64,000 bases of DNA from Erinaceus europaeus. Lineage: Eukaryota; Chordata; Mammalia; Eulipotyphla; Erinaceidae. The notes beneath the pieces were generated by a model, which was not told the DNA's origin, made no database searches, and saw nothing but the letters and a program-made list of their open reading frames with translations. Positions 45,146 to 55,671 of the stretch are shown here, one piece after another. The stretch covers positions 67,431,760 to 67,495,759 of the forward strand of contig NC_080162.1 in NCBI RefSeq assembly GCF_950295315.1, read 5' to 3'. Within the stretch, counting starts at the first letter, position 1. Each line of letters starts with the position of its first letter. A program made the position numbers and the translations under genes.

Positions 45146-45389
45146 GCAGGAGGGGGAAGAGTCTTTTGATAGGCAAAAAACAAGAGATGTCAAAATCATT
45201 AAATGAACCCTGAATTCTCATTCTCAGTGTAAATCTTGCAAATGAAAGGTAGTGGCACACAGCAAAGGGGGAATGAAGAACTGCACTATGCTGAGTTCTG
45301 AGTTCTTGGAAGTATGTTACATGTCTGCAGGTACATGAAGATAGATACACTCATAAACTTCCATTCCTCTGGTCATTTTTAAGAAACTA

Positions 45390-45555
45390 TTGCTCAGTGG
45401 TCCGGGAGGTGGCATAGTGGCTAAGACACTAGGCTCTCAAGCATGAGGTCCCGAGTTCGATCCCCAGCAGCACATGTACCAGAGTGATAGCTGGTTCTTC
45501 CTCTCCTCTTAGCTTTCTCATGAATCAATAAATAAATTCTTTAAAAAGAAAAGAA
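45390..45555 (+). mobile_element. tRNA-derived SINE, family 2, well preserved
   Basis: GGTCCGGGAGGTGGCATAGT head, B box GAGTTCGATCCCC intact, CATGTACCAGAGTGATAGC and an AATAAATAAATTC tail. AAGAAACTATTGCTC occurs on both sides (about 45381-45395 and 45552-45566), a 15-bp target duplication. Confidence 0.92.
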
Positions 45556-45714
45556 ACTATTGCTCTGCGACAATAAAAGTCTCACAGATATTATTTTAAA
45601 CAGTACAAATGTAACTGGAATTTCCTAAAATTAAAAAATCTTAAATAAGGCAAAGGCACCCTATCTATAAATGTCTATGTAAAAAACCTTACTGATCAGA
45701 AATGAAGTGACTGT

Positions 45715-45840
45715 CAAGCTAGAGAGACCACATAATGGTTATCAAAAGACTTTTATACCTGAGGCTCCAAGGCTCTAGGTTCAATCCACAGTTCCATTAT
45801 AAACCAGAGCTGAGCAGTGCTTTAGCCTCACTCTCTGTCT
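45715..45840 (+). mobile_element. tRNA-derived SINE, family 3, left part (split by an R insertion)
   Basis: GACCACATAATGGTTATCAA, CTGAGGCTCCAAGGC, GGTTCAATCCACAG and GAGCTGAGCAGTGCTTTAGC. It resumes at 48047 with GCCTCACTCTTTCTGTATCT and an (AATA)n tail. Confidence 0.85.
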
Positions 45841-46385
45841 TTAGTTTTTATTTTATTTTTTTATTAGCAATTCAATATCGATTTACAAAATTACATGTCA
45901 ACAGAGGTGTAATTCCATACATTTCTCACCATCAGAGTTCTGAATCCCAAGTCCCTCCACTGCAAACCACCATGGTTCTCCCAAGGTTGCAAACATCATC
46001 TCTACCACTATCTGTCTACATTTGTACATAATTGGACTCATGGTAGTGTCTGTAACTTGGTTTTAGGAAGGTGACAGGACATAAAGTGAGACAAAATGGT
46101 TAATGAACAGGAACCAAGAAGTAGGAACATAGCAGATGAAATACGGGATCATAGGATGGAAGAAAGCTTGGAAGTCCATTTTAGGCATGTTTCTAGGGGC
46201 CCATGACTATGGTAGTTTTTGCTTGAGTTTGATAACTAGCATGAAATTGGATAAAAATGTTGCCTGAGAAAATGGTGTCAGAGTAGAGAAAAGGGCTAGA
46301 AAGTTGGATTAGGGCAGAGAATAGCTCTCATTCTTGAAAATATTCTGTGGATACAATTAACTATATACCTCCATCCACCAGACCA

Positions 46386-46388
<3 letters not shown>

Positions 46389-46436
<48 letters not shown>
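46389..46436. repeat. (TA)n microsatellite
   Basis: About 24 TA units inside the older R copy. Confidence 0.95.
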
Positions 46437-46438
<2 letters not shown>

Positions 46439-47250
46439 GCACCAGAGCCTGTGTAACTTCTAAGTCCTTATTGATCTGATCTCACAGCTCATGTTCATAG
46501 TTGGTAATAGTGCAGGCTGCACTCATTTCAGGGCCAGTCTTCCTGAGTGGCAGGACAGGATACTCTCCCTTTAAAGATTGGGGTAGTCCCTATCATAGCT
46601 GCTCTATGGTGAGGGCAAGGTCCCAGAGGGCCCACAGGAGGGCTTGTGATGATGTTTCTGATAGAAGTGACCAGTCTGGGGGATAGAGACGTTCATCCTT
46701 GGATTCCCTGACTAGGGCCCCAGATGGTGAGGAGGTATGATATTGACCAAATGGACCATTATTAACTGAGCTTATTTCTTGCCCTTATCCAACTTTTGTA
46801 GTCTTCTTTTTGCCTGTTGATCTTAGATGTTCTCACAGTTGTTTAAGCACTGTCATTTGTTCAGCCCAGCCAGAATCAGTTTTTTGGAATCTGTCTTCTT
46901 TGGGCCTTTCTGTTAAATTGCTAAGCTAAATTGGTCTAAGTCTAATTGATTAGAGAATTTATTATGTCTTCTTTAGACACTACAGCTACCAGGTTTATCA
47001 GCTCTAAGTCTAATCAAGAACTATTGAATACTACTACTTTGAGTTATATAATTGCCCCTAGCTTATCGTTACATGTACACAGGTACCCAGTACCCTAAAT
47101 ACTAACCCATACCTAGTATCTGTAACTGTTAGATGATGTGCCATCTCAAGTGGATGTAGGTAGTCCTACGTGTTAGGAAAGATCTCACCAGGTTTGAAGA
47201 GCTGCAAGGTTGACATCTCAGGCTTCATATCTGTGATTATAGTCCACCAT

Positions 47251-47987
47251 AAGAATTCAGTAGCAGGTGGATCCAAGTTATTGTCTGGGGAGATGATATC
47301 ATGGCTGGAAAAGAAATAGAAAGCTGGATCAGGGAAGACAGTAGCTCCCTAATATGGGACAGGGGTATAAATATTGTTGACTGTAAACCCCATAAATTTT
47401 ATTTTGTCCTGCATATCAGATTTCAGGCTCAGGGAAAAAAAACCAAAAAAACTAGTATAGCCACAGGCCCTTTGGAATATAACTAAAATTTGCCTACTAG
47501 CTATCTACAAAATGGAGGACCCCCCAACTCTTCATATGTACTATTCCAGCCTTTAGGTCCATGATTGTTCAACAATTTGTTTGGCTTTGTGTGTTAACTC
47601 TCTTTTCAGCCACCAGGTTCCAGCATGATGCTGACCAGACTTTCCTGGACAGACAACCCCACCAATGTGTCCTAGAGCTCCAATTCCTCAGAGACCCTGC
47701 TAGGGAAAGAGAGAGGCAGGCTGGGAGTATGGATTGACCAGTCAACGCCCATGTTTAGCGGGGAAGCAATTACAGAAGTCAGACTTTCCACCTTCTGCAT
47801 CCCACAATGACCTTGGGTCCATACACCCAGAGGGTTAAAGATTAGGGAAGCTATCAGGGGAGGGGATGGGATGCAGAGAGCTGGTGGTGGGAATTGTGTG
47901 GAGTTGTCCCCCTCTTATCCTATGGTTTTGTCAATGTTTCCATTTTATAAATAAAAAATTTAATTAAAAAAAAGAATTCAGTAGCAG
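47251..47987 (+). mobile_element. Family R retroposon, young, 5'-inverted (twin-primed), exact 16-bp target duplication
   Basis: Insert 47267-47971 flanked by AAGAATTCAGTAGCAG at 47251-47266 and 47972-47987, 16 of 16. The first ~140 bp (GTGGATCCAAGTTATTGTCT to about 47405) is inverted relative to the rest, which reads forward from CCTGCATATCAGATTTCAGG to the tail ATAAATAAAAAATTTAATTA. Inverted 5' part plus direct 3' part plus duplication is the signature of twin priming by L1-type reverse transcription. Confidence 0.92.
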
Positions 47988-48046
47988 CATAATGTGGGAT
48001 GGTAGCACTAGTAGAAATTTGGTTGAGGTCACCATAGGTGGTATTG

Positions 48047-48108
48047 GCCTCACTCTTTCTGTATCTCTCTCATTAAAATAAATAAATAAATAAATACAAT
48101 TTTTAAAA
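48047..48108 (+). mobile_element. tRNA-derived SINE, family 3, right part (tail of 45715-45840)
   Basis: GCCTCACTCTTTCTGTATCT...AATAAATAAATAAATA continues the SINE interrupted at 45840. Confidence 0.8.
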
Positions 48109-48109
48109 A

Positions 48110-49025
48110 GAAGAGAAAAAATAAAGTGACTGTCAGATGAATCAAATACCTTTACTTTTCTTTGTTGTCATCATTAGTACTTACTGGTGAGCATATTTGG
48201 TGCTTGGCATATTATTCTTCTAAAAAAATTAATGTTGCCAGCAGCTCTTCCTAGTGAGGATCATTGCCCAGGGAGCACCATATAAGCAGCAGTGAAACAT
48301 TTGTAACCAAGGCATTAATGAAGTCTGTGGCAATTTTTCTACTGTGGTGAGCAGAATAATGCCAAACCTACTTTCTCTCTGGATTTCTGGCTGCAATCAA
48401 TCTTTCCTTTGTGTAGCCTGTGAATGTTGGCTTATGATCTTCTTACATCAGACCAACTCTAAAAAGGCTCACTAAAAAATGACCCCAATAGCTCCACACT
48501 TTAACCCTAAATAGTGTAGTTCTTTGTAACTACTAATAGAATTGTTTAGTAATCTTCAGGTAATGCGAATGCACAACTACTTTGCCATTTTGATTTATGT
48601 GGGAATGTGTATATAGGGCTTTTTTTTTTTTCAGTCTTTGATGCTTTTAGAATTATTTTTAAAACTTCGTGTATTTCTAGGTTCCTAGAATCTGTTGGAA
48701 ACTCAAAGAGAATGTTCTTCTAGTAGTATAATACTAACTAAATACTGTTTTTCAAATACTGTCAGTTCACTTTATAATTTAAAGTCTCAGCTAAACTTTA
48801 CACAAACACCTCTCATTTTGATACTTGTCTCTGACTTGCTCATTTTTCTCCATATATATAACTTATTTTCTCCTCCATTTTTATTGAAAAGAACAATGGG
48901 TAAGCAGTACACTAGATACTTGATTTTCATCCCACAAATGTTTGAGACTAAAGCAAAATTATTGAGTGTAATGTTCCATGCTCAATTCATCAAAAAAAAA
49001 TTTCATCTACAAAAATAGAGTTTCT
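48110..49025. other. No recognised feature
   Basis: AT-rich. A 107-codon frame at 48695-49018 has no domain. Confidence 0.45.
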
Positions 49026-49029
49026 ATCA

Positions 49030-49242
49030 ACCTGCATTCCCTGACCAGATGACCTCACTAATGAGTCCCGGAACCCCACATCCCCAGAGCCCTACCCCAC
49101 TTGGGAAAGGTAGAGATGGCAGAGGGGGACCTAGAGGGGGTTGAATTTTTATGTGGAAAACTGAGAAATGTTACACATGTAAAAACTACTATATTTTACA
49201 GTTACTGTAAACCATTAATCCCCTCAATAAAGAAAAAAATAG
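49030..49242 (+). mobile_element. L1-type 3' end joining an R-like block to an L1 3' UTR
   Basis: The first part (CAGATGACCTCACTAATGAG, GAGCCCTACCCCACTTGGGA) is the R 3' block. The second part (ATGTGGAAAACTGAGAAATG, ACTGTAAACCATTAATC, CAATAAAGAAAAAAAT) is the end of the L1 3' UTR seen antisense at 39.4 kb. The switch is near 49115-49150. Confidence 0.7.
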
Positions 49243-49329
49243 TTTCTTCTATGATAACAAACTGGGATGTCTAGAGTAAAGAAGTATAAAGCACAAATAT
49301 TCATGAACTTTTAAAAAATTACCTTATGT

Positions 49330-49575
49330 TAATGCTTTACAATATAGTTGTTGATGCATGAGTACAACTTCTCATCTCCCCATGATAGATGTCTGCAAAA
49401 CACTATTTTCTTCCAGCATAGGTATTTTTCAACTCTCATGCACCAGGACCCCAGTGATACTCCATCTCTTCCTTCCCCATCCCCTACACCTTCTTCCCCA
49501 GGACCCTTTGCTTTTGTGCAATACACCACACCCAATCTCCATACTTTTATTGCAGATGCTGACCATGATAAAACA
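49330..49575 (-). mobile_element. Possible old L1 3' UTR, antisense
   Basis: CTTTTGTGCAATACACCACA and CCCCAGGACCC resemble the antisense L1 3' UTR near 28.0 and 39.6 kb. Overlapping short frames on both strands are incidental. Confidence 0.45.
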
Positions 49576-49957
49576 ACAGGAGCAACAAAGGAAGAGTGAT
49601 TTAGTGGTAACCTTGCTGAATTCTATGTTTACATTCCTACTCCAAGGGAACAGTTCTCTTCAATGAAAGACTGAAAACTTTTAGCAGGAACTTTTAATTT
49701 TTTTGCTCATAACTACTTTCAAAGATAAAATACTTAACTTCCACTAGTAGTGATTCACTGGATGATAATAATGGCAAACCATTACATCAACATTTGTCAT
49801 TTGTTTTTGTGGTCTTGGAGATGAGTTAAAGACTAAGCAGAGCCTGAAATCCAAATGAATGTGGATAGGTCTACTCAGAAGTCCTTAAAATATGGAGTCC
49901 GCTGTTTCTCAACCAAAGACCTGCTTCTCCCTGAAGAAACCATTTCTGTTTTTCAAA

Positions 49958-50162
49958 TTATATTTATTAATTCACTGGCTATAAATAGCCATAAATTGAG
50001 AGGAAAGGGAGTGATAGAGAGGGAGCTAGATAAGACACCTGCAGCACTGCTTCACCACTCAAAATGCTTTCCTCCTGCAGGTGGGGATCTGTGGCTTGAA
50101 CCTGGGTCCTTGCCCATTGTAACATATGCGCTCAACCAGGTGTGCCACAACAAAGTTCCAGA
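49958..50162 (-). mobile_element. tRNA-derived SINE (family 1, older), antisense
   Basis: TATATTTATTAATTCACTGG, ACACCTGCAGCACTGCTTCA, CTCCTGCAGGTGGGGATCTG and GCTCAACCAGGTGTGCCAC. Confidence 0.85.
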
Positions 50163-50164
50163 AG

Positions 50165-51420
50165 TAATTTCCTAGGTAAGTAAAATGTGCTACATCTCAG
50201 TGGTAGGTTACCCCAAGAGAGGCCAAGAGGAAACTGTTCTTTGACTCCATTGAGTCCAAAAAGGTGCCTAATAGCATCTAGTCCTATGCAAAGAAAAAAG
50301 GAGACAAACAAACAAAACAAAAACCTCCCTTAAGCCTTTCTAAACTTGGCTTGTGGTGAATATGGAAAAGGGGGAAGAAAGTGTTTGGATGTTTTTCTTC
50401 TTTTTTATGTGTTCTGTCTTGTTGGCGTCTTATTGCCAGAAGATATTGGAAAGCCAACAAAATGCAATGTGGAACTTTAAAAATAAATCCTGTCTTGGAG
50501 CAATTCAAGCTACTTGCCTTGAAAATGAGACTCAACCCAGCTTGCCAGCTCTGAAAAATCTGAAGTCAAGCTGCTTAATGTTCATATTAAATATTAGAGT
50601 GATGAGAAAAATAGCAGACAGGTTAAAACCTACTACCACAGAACAAGATTATGTTTACAAAATAAACCGGGAAAAGAAGGGTGGGAAGTTGAAGATAACA
50701 TAGACGATCACTTTATCTGCCTGATACAAGGTGGATTATACAGCTAGTTGACCACATTGAGAGTTACAAATGAAGTTAACTCCTTTTATAAAAGAAGTAA
50801 TAGTACAAGGCTTAGAGGACCTGATTTTAAGTGTGTAATTTTCCTTATGGAACTACTTTAGTGTATAATCAGAAGTCTCTAAGATTTTATTTGTTAAATA
50901 ATAAACCTCATCTCTTTTGTAATATTTATCATCCTAAATAAGGATAAGGATAGGGACTGCTGATGAGATTAGAGTAGATTTGGAAGAGGGAATCAAAAGG
51001 TATGTTGAACTTAACAGATTTCTTGTAAGTTAAATTACTTAGAAAAACTATTGAGATTGACTTTTTTTGGCAAAATAAAATACTGGAAAGTTCATGAGAG
51101 TCCAGTCAAAGCTTGTTACATCTAGTAAATACTTACAATAAGAAAGCTACTTTTGGAAAATTGGGAAGATCATATTATGTAAGAAATAGTATTGTAATAT
51201 AAAAATGGTCAAGATTTTTATTTATTAAATAGTAAAAGTTTTCCCCAATATCAAAGAAGGTTACTTACATAGTAGTTTTCTGTACCGTAACATAGAATGA
51301 ATTCCTCTTATTAATTTTACTAGCAATTGATTAAAGTTTAAGATAAAAGACAATGAAAATGATTTTAAGTTGCTATTTTATCAACTTAAGCTTCCTTTTC
51401 CAAATCACTTTCACTTGTTT
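50165..51420. other. No recognised feature
   Basis: AT-rich. The 116-codon frame at 50353-50703 shows no domain, no codon bias and no splice context; it is not called as a gene. Confidence 0.45.
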
Positions 51421-51426
51421 ATTTCA

Positions 51427-51476
<50 letters not shown>
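51427..51476. repeat. (CA)n microsatellite
   Basis: About 23 CA units with one interruption near the start. Confidence 0.95.
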
Positions 51477-51477
<1 letters not shown>

Positions 51478-51724
51478 TTCCTATAGACACAAAGGTAAAC
51501 TTTGATTTGTGACAAGTGAACATGTACAGTGTTAAAACAAATATAATCTTTGTACACTGGCAACTTTAAATCCAGTGGTGGAGATAAACAATAATCAAAT
51601 AATCACAGGGATGAGTTTAAGATGATTATGATGTTACTGAAACAAGTACTTACCATAAGGCCACTGCTTCTTGGAAGATCTAAATAGACTGCAGTATATT
51701 TGTAACTGGGAGACTGTTTCCAGT

Positions 51725-52008
51725 CGTCATACTTTGTTTAATTTTATTTAATTTGCTGCCAGGGATTTTTTTTCCGGTACTTTCTGCCCACACAAATAAA
51801 ATTTCACCATCCCTAGCAGACTTTATTTCCCAAGATAAAATGTGGACGACAGTGGGAAAGTGATACAGAGAGAGATGAGAGAGACACCACAGCACAACCT
51901 GGTAATTTGTGAGGCCTCCATTTAGCATGGTGCTCCTAAATCAACACTTAGGCCCTCCCTCTAGTTAAAGTGTGTATTTTATTGGATGATCTATCTCCCA
52001 GCCCCTTC
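51725..52008 (-). mobile_element. tRNA-derived SINE, long form, antisense, old
   Basis: TTTGCTGCCAGGGATTTTTT (extra module relic), GACACCACAGCACAACCTGG and GATGATCTATCTCCCAGCCC. Confidence 0.55.
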
Positions 52009-52195
52009 AGTCATTATCTCACAAGGTTACTCACCAATATTAGGCAATAATGACTTCTGACTCATATCACTGACATTGCCTTTGATCACAACTTCCCTCT
52101 TCCTCTCCTAATTTCTCACTCCTTGCCGTCTCACTTCTCATTTTCTTTATTCTTCTGTTCAGTGCTAGAGCTATTTAAGTTTTAAACTTACATGT

Positions 52196-52370
52196 CTTGT
52201 CTTCATTTTGTATATTTTCTTGTCAAGAGCTACCATTTTGGTCTCCATTGGCATTCCACGTACTCGTTGATGTCCTAGCCATGCCAATCAGGCAAGAGAA
52301 AGAGATTAAAGAACTACCACTTATGATCATGACTACATCAACCTATAAAAAATCTTTATTGATCTCTCTC
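52196..52370 (+). mobile_element. L1 ORF2 fragment, copy 1 of a local direct repeat
   Basis: The frame encodes PFWSPLAFHVLVDVLAMPIRQ and KEIKEL, the segment just upstream of the L1 RT FADD box. The same ~170 bp recurs at 53382-53555 in the same orientation. Confidence 0.7.
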
Positions 52371-52381
52371 TCTCTCTCTCT

Positions 52382-53380
52382 TAATTTATTTATAAAATGG
52401 AAATATGGACAACACCATAGGATAAGAGGTATACAATTCTTACCACCAGAGCTCCATAATCAATCCCCTCCCTTGAAAGTTTTTCTGTTCTTTATCCCTC
52501 TGGAAGCGTGGACTCAGTATGATGATGAGGTACAGCAAGTGGAAGGTCTGACTTCTGTAATTGCTTCTCTGCTGGACGTGGGCTTTGGCAGGTCAAGCCA
52601 AACTCCCAGGCCCTCCTCTCTCTCTTTTCTCTAGTGGGACAGGGATCTAGAGAGGTGGGGTTCCTGGACACATTGGTGAGTTCAACTGTCCAGGGAAGTC
52701 AGATTGGTATCATGGTAGCATCTGCTATTTGGTGGCTGAAAAAGCATTCAGATATAAAGCAGAACAATTTGTTGACTAATCATGAACCTAAAGGCAAACA
52801 TATAGCAGATTAAAATTTGTGGTCTCCATTTTGGAAAAATCCAGTAGGTCTATTTTAGATATATTCCAAGGGTCTCATGACTTTACTAGTTTTTGCCTGA
52901 GTCCAACAGATAACGTGTGAGTGGACCAAAGGTATTGTCTGGAGAGATGGTGGTCAGAACTGGAAATAGGACTAGAAAGCTGAATCACAGAGGAAAGTAG
53001 CTCCCAAATATGGGAAAAGTATATACATATTATTAACTGTAAACCCCATAAATTTGATCTGGGGCCTATATTCAGTAAAGGAGCCTGTGTAATGTCTGCA
53101 TCCCTATGGGTCTAAGCTCACATTCTGTTGTCATGGGTAGGAACATTCTAAGCTGCACTAGTTTTATTTAGGATCCCTCTTCCTCAACGATAGAGTATGC
53201 TGTCCAACTTCAGAGAATGGGGCAGTCCCTACCATTGTTGATCCTCATAGGGGGCAAGGTCCTATAGTGGTACACAAAGGGGTACATTATGCTGTTCCTG
53301 ATGGATATGACCAGTGACAGTGGACACAGGAATCTGTTAGAGGTCTACTCCCATCATGTCTGTGTGGGAATCCCTTAGAT
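52382..53380 (-). mobile_element. Family R retroposon, ~1 kb, antisense
   Basis: The reversed tail follows a (TC)n: TTAATTTATTTATAAAATGG, CAATTCTTACCACCAGAGCT, TGTAATTGCTTCTCTGCTGG, TATTGTCTGGAGAGATGGTG and TTGATCCTCATAGGGGGCAA. It lies exactly between the two L1-derived direct repeats. Confidence 0.85.
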
Positions 53381-53381
53381 T

Positions 53382-53555
53382 ATATTGTCTTCATTTTGTT
53401 TACTTTTCTTCTCATGTGCTACCATTTTGGTCTCCATTGCTATTCAACATACTCTTAGAAATCCTAGCCATACTGATAAGGCAAGATAAAGAGATTAAAG
53501 CACTACCATTATGGATCATAACTACATCTACCTATAAAAGAACTTCATTGATTTT
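53382..53555 (+). mobile_element. L1 ORF2 fragment, copy 2 of the local direct repeat
   Basis: Encodes PFWSPLLFNILLEILAILIR and KEIKAL, closer to the L1 consensus than copy 1. It is followed by a CT tract, as copy 1 is. Confidence 0.75.
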
Positions 53556-53557
53556 TT

Positions 53558-53568
53558 ATCTCTCTCTT

Positions 53569-53617
<49 letters not shown>

Positions 53618-53618
53618 T
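53558..53618. repeat. (CT)n tract
   Basis: About 60 bp of CT with TTTC interruptions, shared in shorter form after copy 1 (52366-52381). Confidence 0.9.
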
Positions 53619-53902
53619 GCTTTCAGGGTTATCATTGTGACTCAGAGCCAGCACTATGAATCCACTGCCCCTGGCAGCCATTTTTGTCAATTTTATTGGA
53701 CAGTACAGAGAGAGAGAAATTGAGAGAGGATGGGGAAATAGAGGAGAGATAAAGATAGATACCTGCAGACCTGATTTGCTGCTTCTGAAGTGTCCCCCAT
53801 GCAGGTGGGGAGCAGGGCACTCCAATCTGGATCCTTAGGTTGGTCCTTGCATTTAGTACTATGTGTACTTAACCAGGTGCAATATTGTCTGACACCCTTG
53901 AT
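53619..53902 (-). mobile_element. tRNA-derived SINE, long form of family 1, antisense
   Basis: TTTCAGGGTTATCATTGTGA, ATGAATCCACTGCCCCTGGC, CCATGCAGGTGGGGAGCAGG and CTTAACCAGGTGCAATATTG. Confidence 0.9.
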
Positions 53903-54234
53903 TTTTATCTCTATCAGATTTTTCCTTTGGGTGATATGTAGATATACTGAAACTGCCTCAGATGTAGCCAACCCCAAGTCAAACTCCTGCTCATTGCAAT
54001 GCCTGCTTCTTATCAGGTATTTTTCAGCTCAACTTCCAACTTGTGTTGAAAATATTTAGCAGTAATTCTTGATTTGATTTCTTTTTCATGAATTACAGAT
54101 ATATTTTTTATCTGAAGTATGTCTATTTCTCATCTCTTTGAGCATACTTTCTTTCAAACTACCTTTTAACTGACTTTTATCTGGTCTTCTCCAACTAGTC
54201 TACTAATATTAAAATACTATACCCTTGAAACAGG

Positions 54235-54390
54235 GAGATAATTCAAAGTGTCACTGCAAAGGATTTGTATGAAGAAGTCCCAGAGGCCTCAGGTGCAGTC
54301 CCCAGCCAGAGCTGAGCAGTGCTTGTACCTCCCTTTCACGTAAAAATAATAACATAAATGTTTAAAATAAAATTAAAAAGCATTATATGC
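54235..54390 (+). mobile_element. tRNA-derived SINE, family 3, diverged
   Basis: GGGAGATAATTCAAAGTGTC, GAGGCCTCAGGTGCAGTCCC and AGAGCTGAGCAGTGCTTGTA, with an AATAATAACATAAATG tail. Confidence 0.75.
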
Positions 54391-54704
54391 ATGGTTGTCC
54401 ACCCACTGTCATCCTATAAATTATACTTGGGTTTATAGCACATAATAATTACTCTTAAAAGATGAAGAACAGTTTTTATTATGCCTACAAGGCTCAACAT
54501 GATGTAATCATCATTTCTGAAAGATAAAAACCACCCTTCATTCCAAGTAAGACCTTTAGTTCAACATCTCTTGTAGTGCCAAATTACCTGAGTCCAAACT
54601 CTTGTACTACTTCTTGGTACTATGTGACCTTAGTATGTTATATAACCTTGTTGTGTCTAAGCTTCTTTATCTGTAAAATGTGACTAATAACAGTAAACTG
54701 TTAA

Positions 54705-54912
54705 GGTGCCCGGATTTGGTCCACCTGGTTAAGTTCACACTACCATACATAAGGACCTGGCTTTAAGTCCCTGGCACCCAAATATAGTAGAAAACTTGAG
54801 GAGCAGTGAAGCAATGCTGCAGGCAGATGTCTCTTTCTTTCTCTCTTTCATCCTTCTCTCTCAATTTATCTTTTTCCTATCAAATAAAATAAATAAATAA
54901 ATAAGAAAAGTT
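54705..54912 (+). mobile_element. tRNA-derived SINE (family 1, older)
   Basis: GGTCCACCTGGTTAAGTTCA head, TGAAGCAATGCTGCAGGCAG and an AATAAAATAAATAAATAAAT tail. Confidence 0.75.
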
Positions 54913-55029
54913 TAAAAGATAAAAGTAAAGCACATGGAAAATTATCTTATTTTGTATAATTGTAGTGGTATATAACTGATAACAACCAATATTATTTTAT
55001 ATCATTTATATTATTATATCATGAAGTGC

Positions 55030-55276
55030 TTAAAAAGGTTTAACTATAAGCCCATGTTCATCAGGGAAGCAATTACAGAAGCCAGACCTTCCACCTTCTA
55101 CATCCCACAATGACCTTGGGTCCATACTCTCAAAGGGTTAAAGAATAAGAAAGCTGTCAGGGGAGGGGATGGGATATGGAGTTCTGGTGGTGGGAAACGT
55201 GTGGAGTTGTACCCCTCTTATGCTATGATTTTGTCAATGTTTCCTTTTTATAAATAAAAAAATTAAAAAGGTTTAA
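55030..55276 (+). mobile_element. Family R retroposon, short copy with exact target duplication
   Basis: Insert 55044-55262 between TTAAAAAGGTTTAA at 55030-55043 and 55263-55276. It reads CCATGTTCATCAGGGAAGC... to TTTTTATAAATAAAAAAA. 5' truncated. Confidence 0.92.
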
Positions 55277-55611
55277 TTTTATGTTTTTGTATGTTACCTT
55301 CTGATTGATATCAGTCTCTCCTTATTAGAATGAAAGACTTTTGTGTTTATTTTAAATTAACCACTATATCCTAAGTACCTTGTCAGTACTGGTTATTAAA
55401 TAAGTACTTATTGAATAAATAAGAAAATACTTTTCAGAACCCAGATTAACAGAGGGTTTTATGAAGGAGGAAATGTTCAATACAGTTAAGAGTGCAACTA
55501 AAAATAAAAAAATCTAAATTATTTACAAAATGATATGTAGTACATAGCACATTACTATATGTGAAGACCATGGAAAGAGATACTTCAAGTGGAGAGGTGG
55601 GTGCTGAAACC

Positions 55612-55671
55612 AGAAGGCAGTGAGCTAAGGGCTGTGGTAGTACAAAAGACTTGCATAAGATATCCCAGGTT
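55612..55671 (+). mobile_element. tRNA-derived SINE, family 3, left part (split by R)
   Basis: GGCTGTGGTAGTACAAAAGA and ATATCCCAGGTT; it resumes at 57100 with ATATCCCAAGTTTAGTCTCC, CACCACATAATATCAGATCT and a (CAAA)n tail to 57210. Confidence 0.75.

Larger units (their letters stand above)
45841..48046 (-). mobile_element. Family R retroposon, older long copy, split
   Basis: Inserted in the family 3 SINE with an imperfect duplication (GCCTCACTCTCTGTCT at 45825-45840; GCCTCACTCTTTCTGT at 48047-48062). Minus-strand order: unique 5' part (48046-47988), body, CATGGGCCCCTAGAAACATG, 3' block and tail TGCTAATAAAAAAATAAAAT at 45870. Without the younger insert it is about 1.5 kb, a possible full-length R. 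The (TA)n at 46389-46436 lies inside it. Non-coding. Confidence 0.8.

Noticed and set aside
50353..50703. 116-codon frame as a gene
   Set aside because: No domain, no splice context, AT-driven composition; expected by chance at this length.
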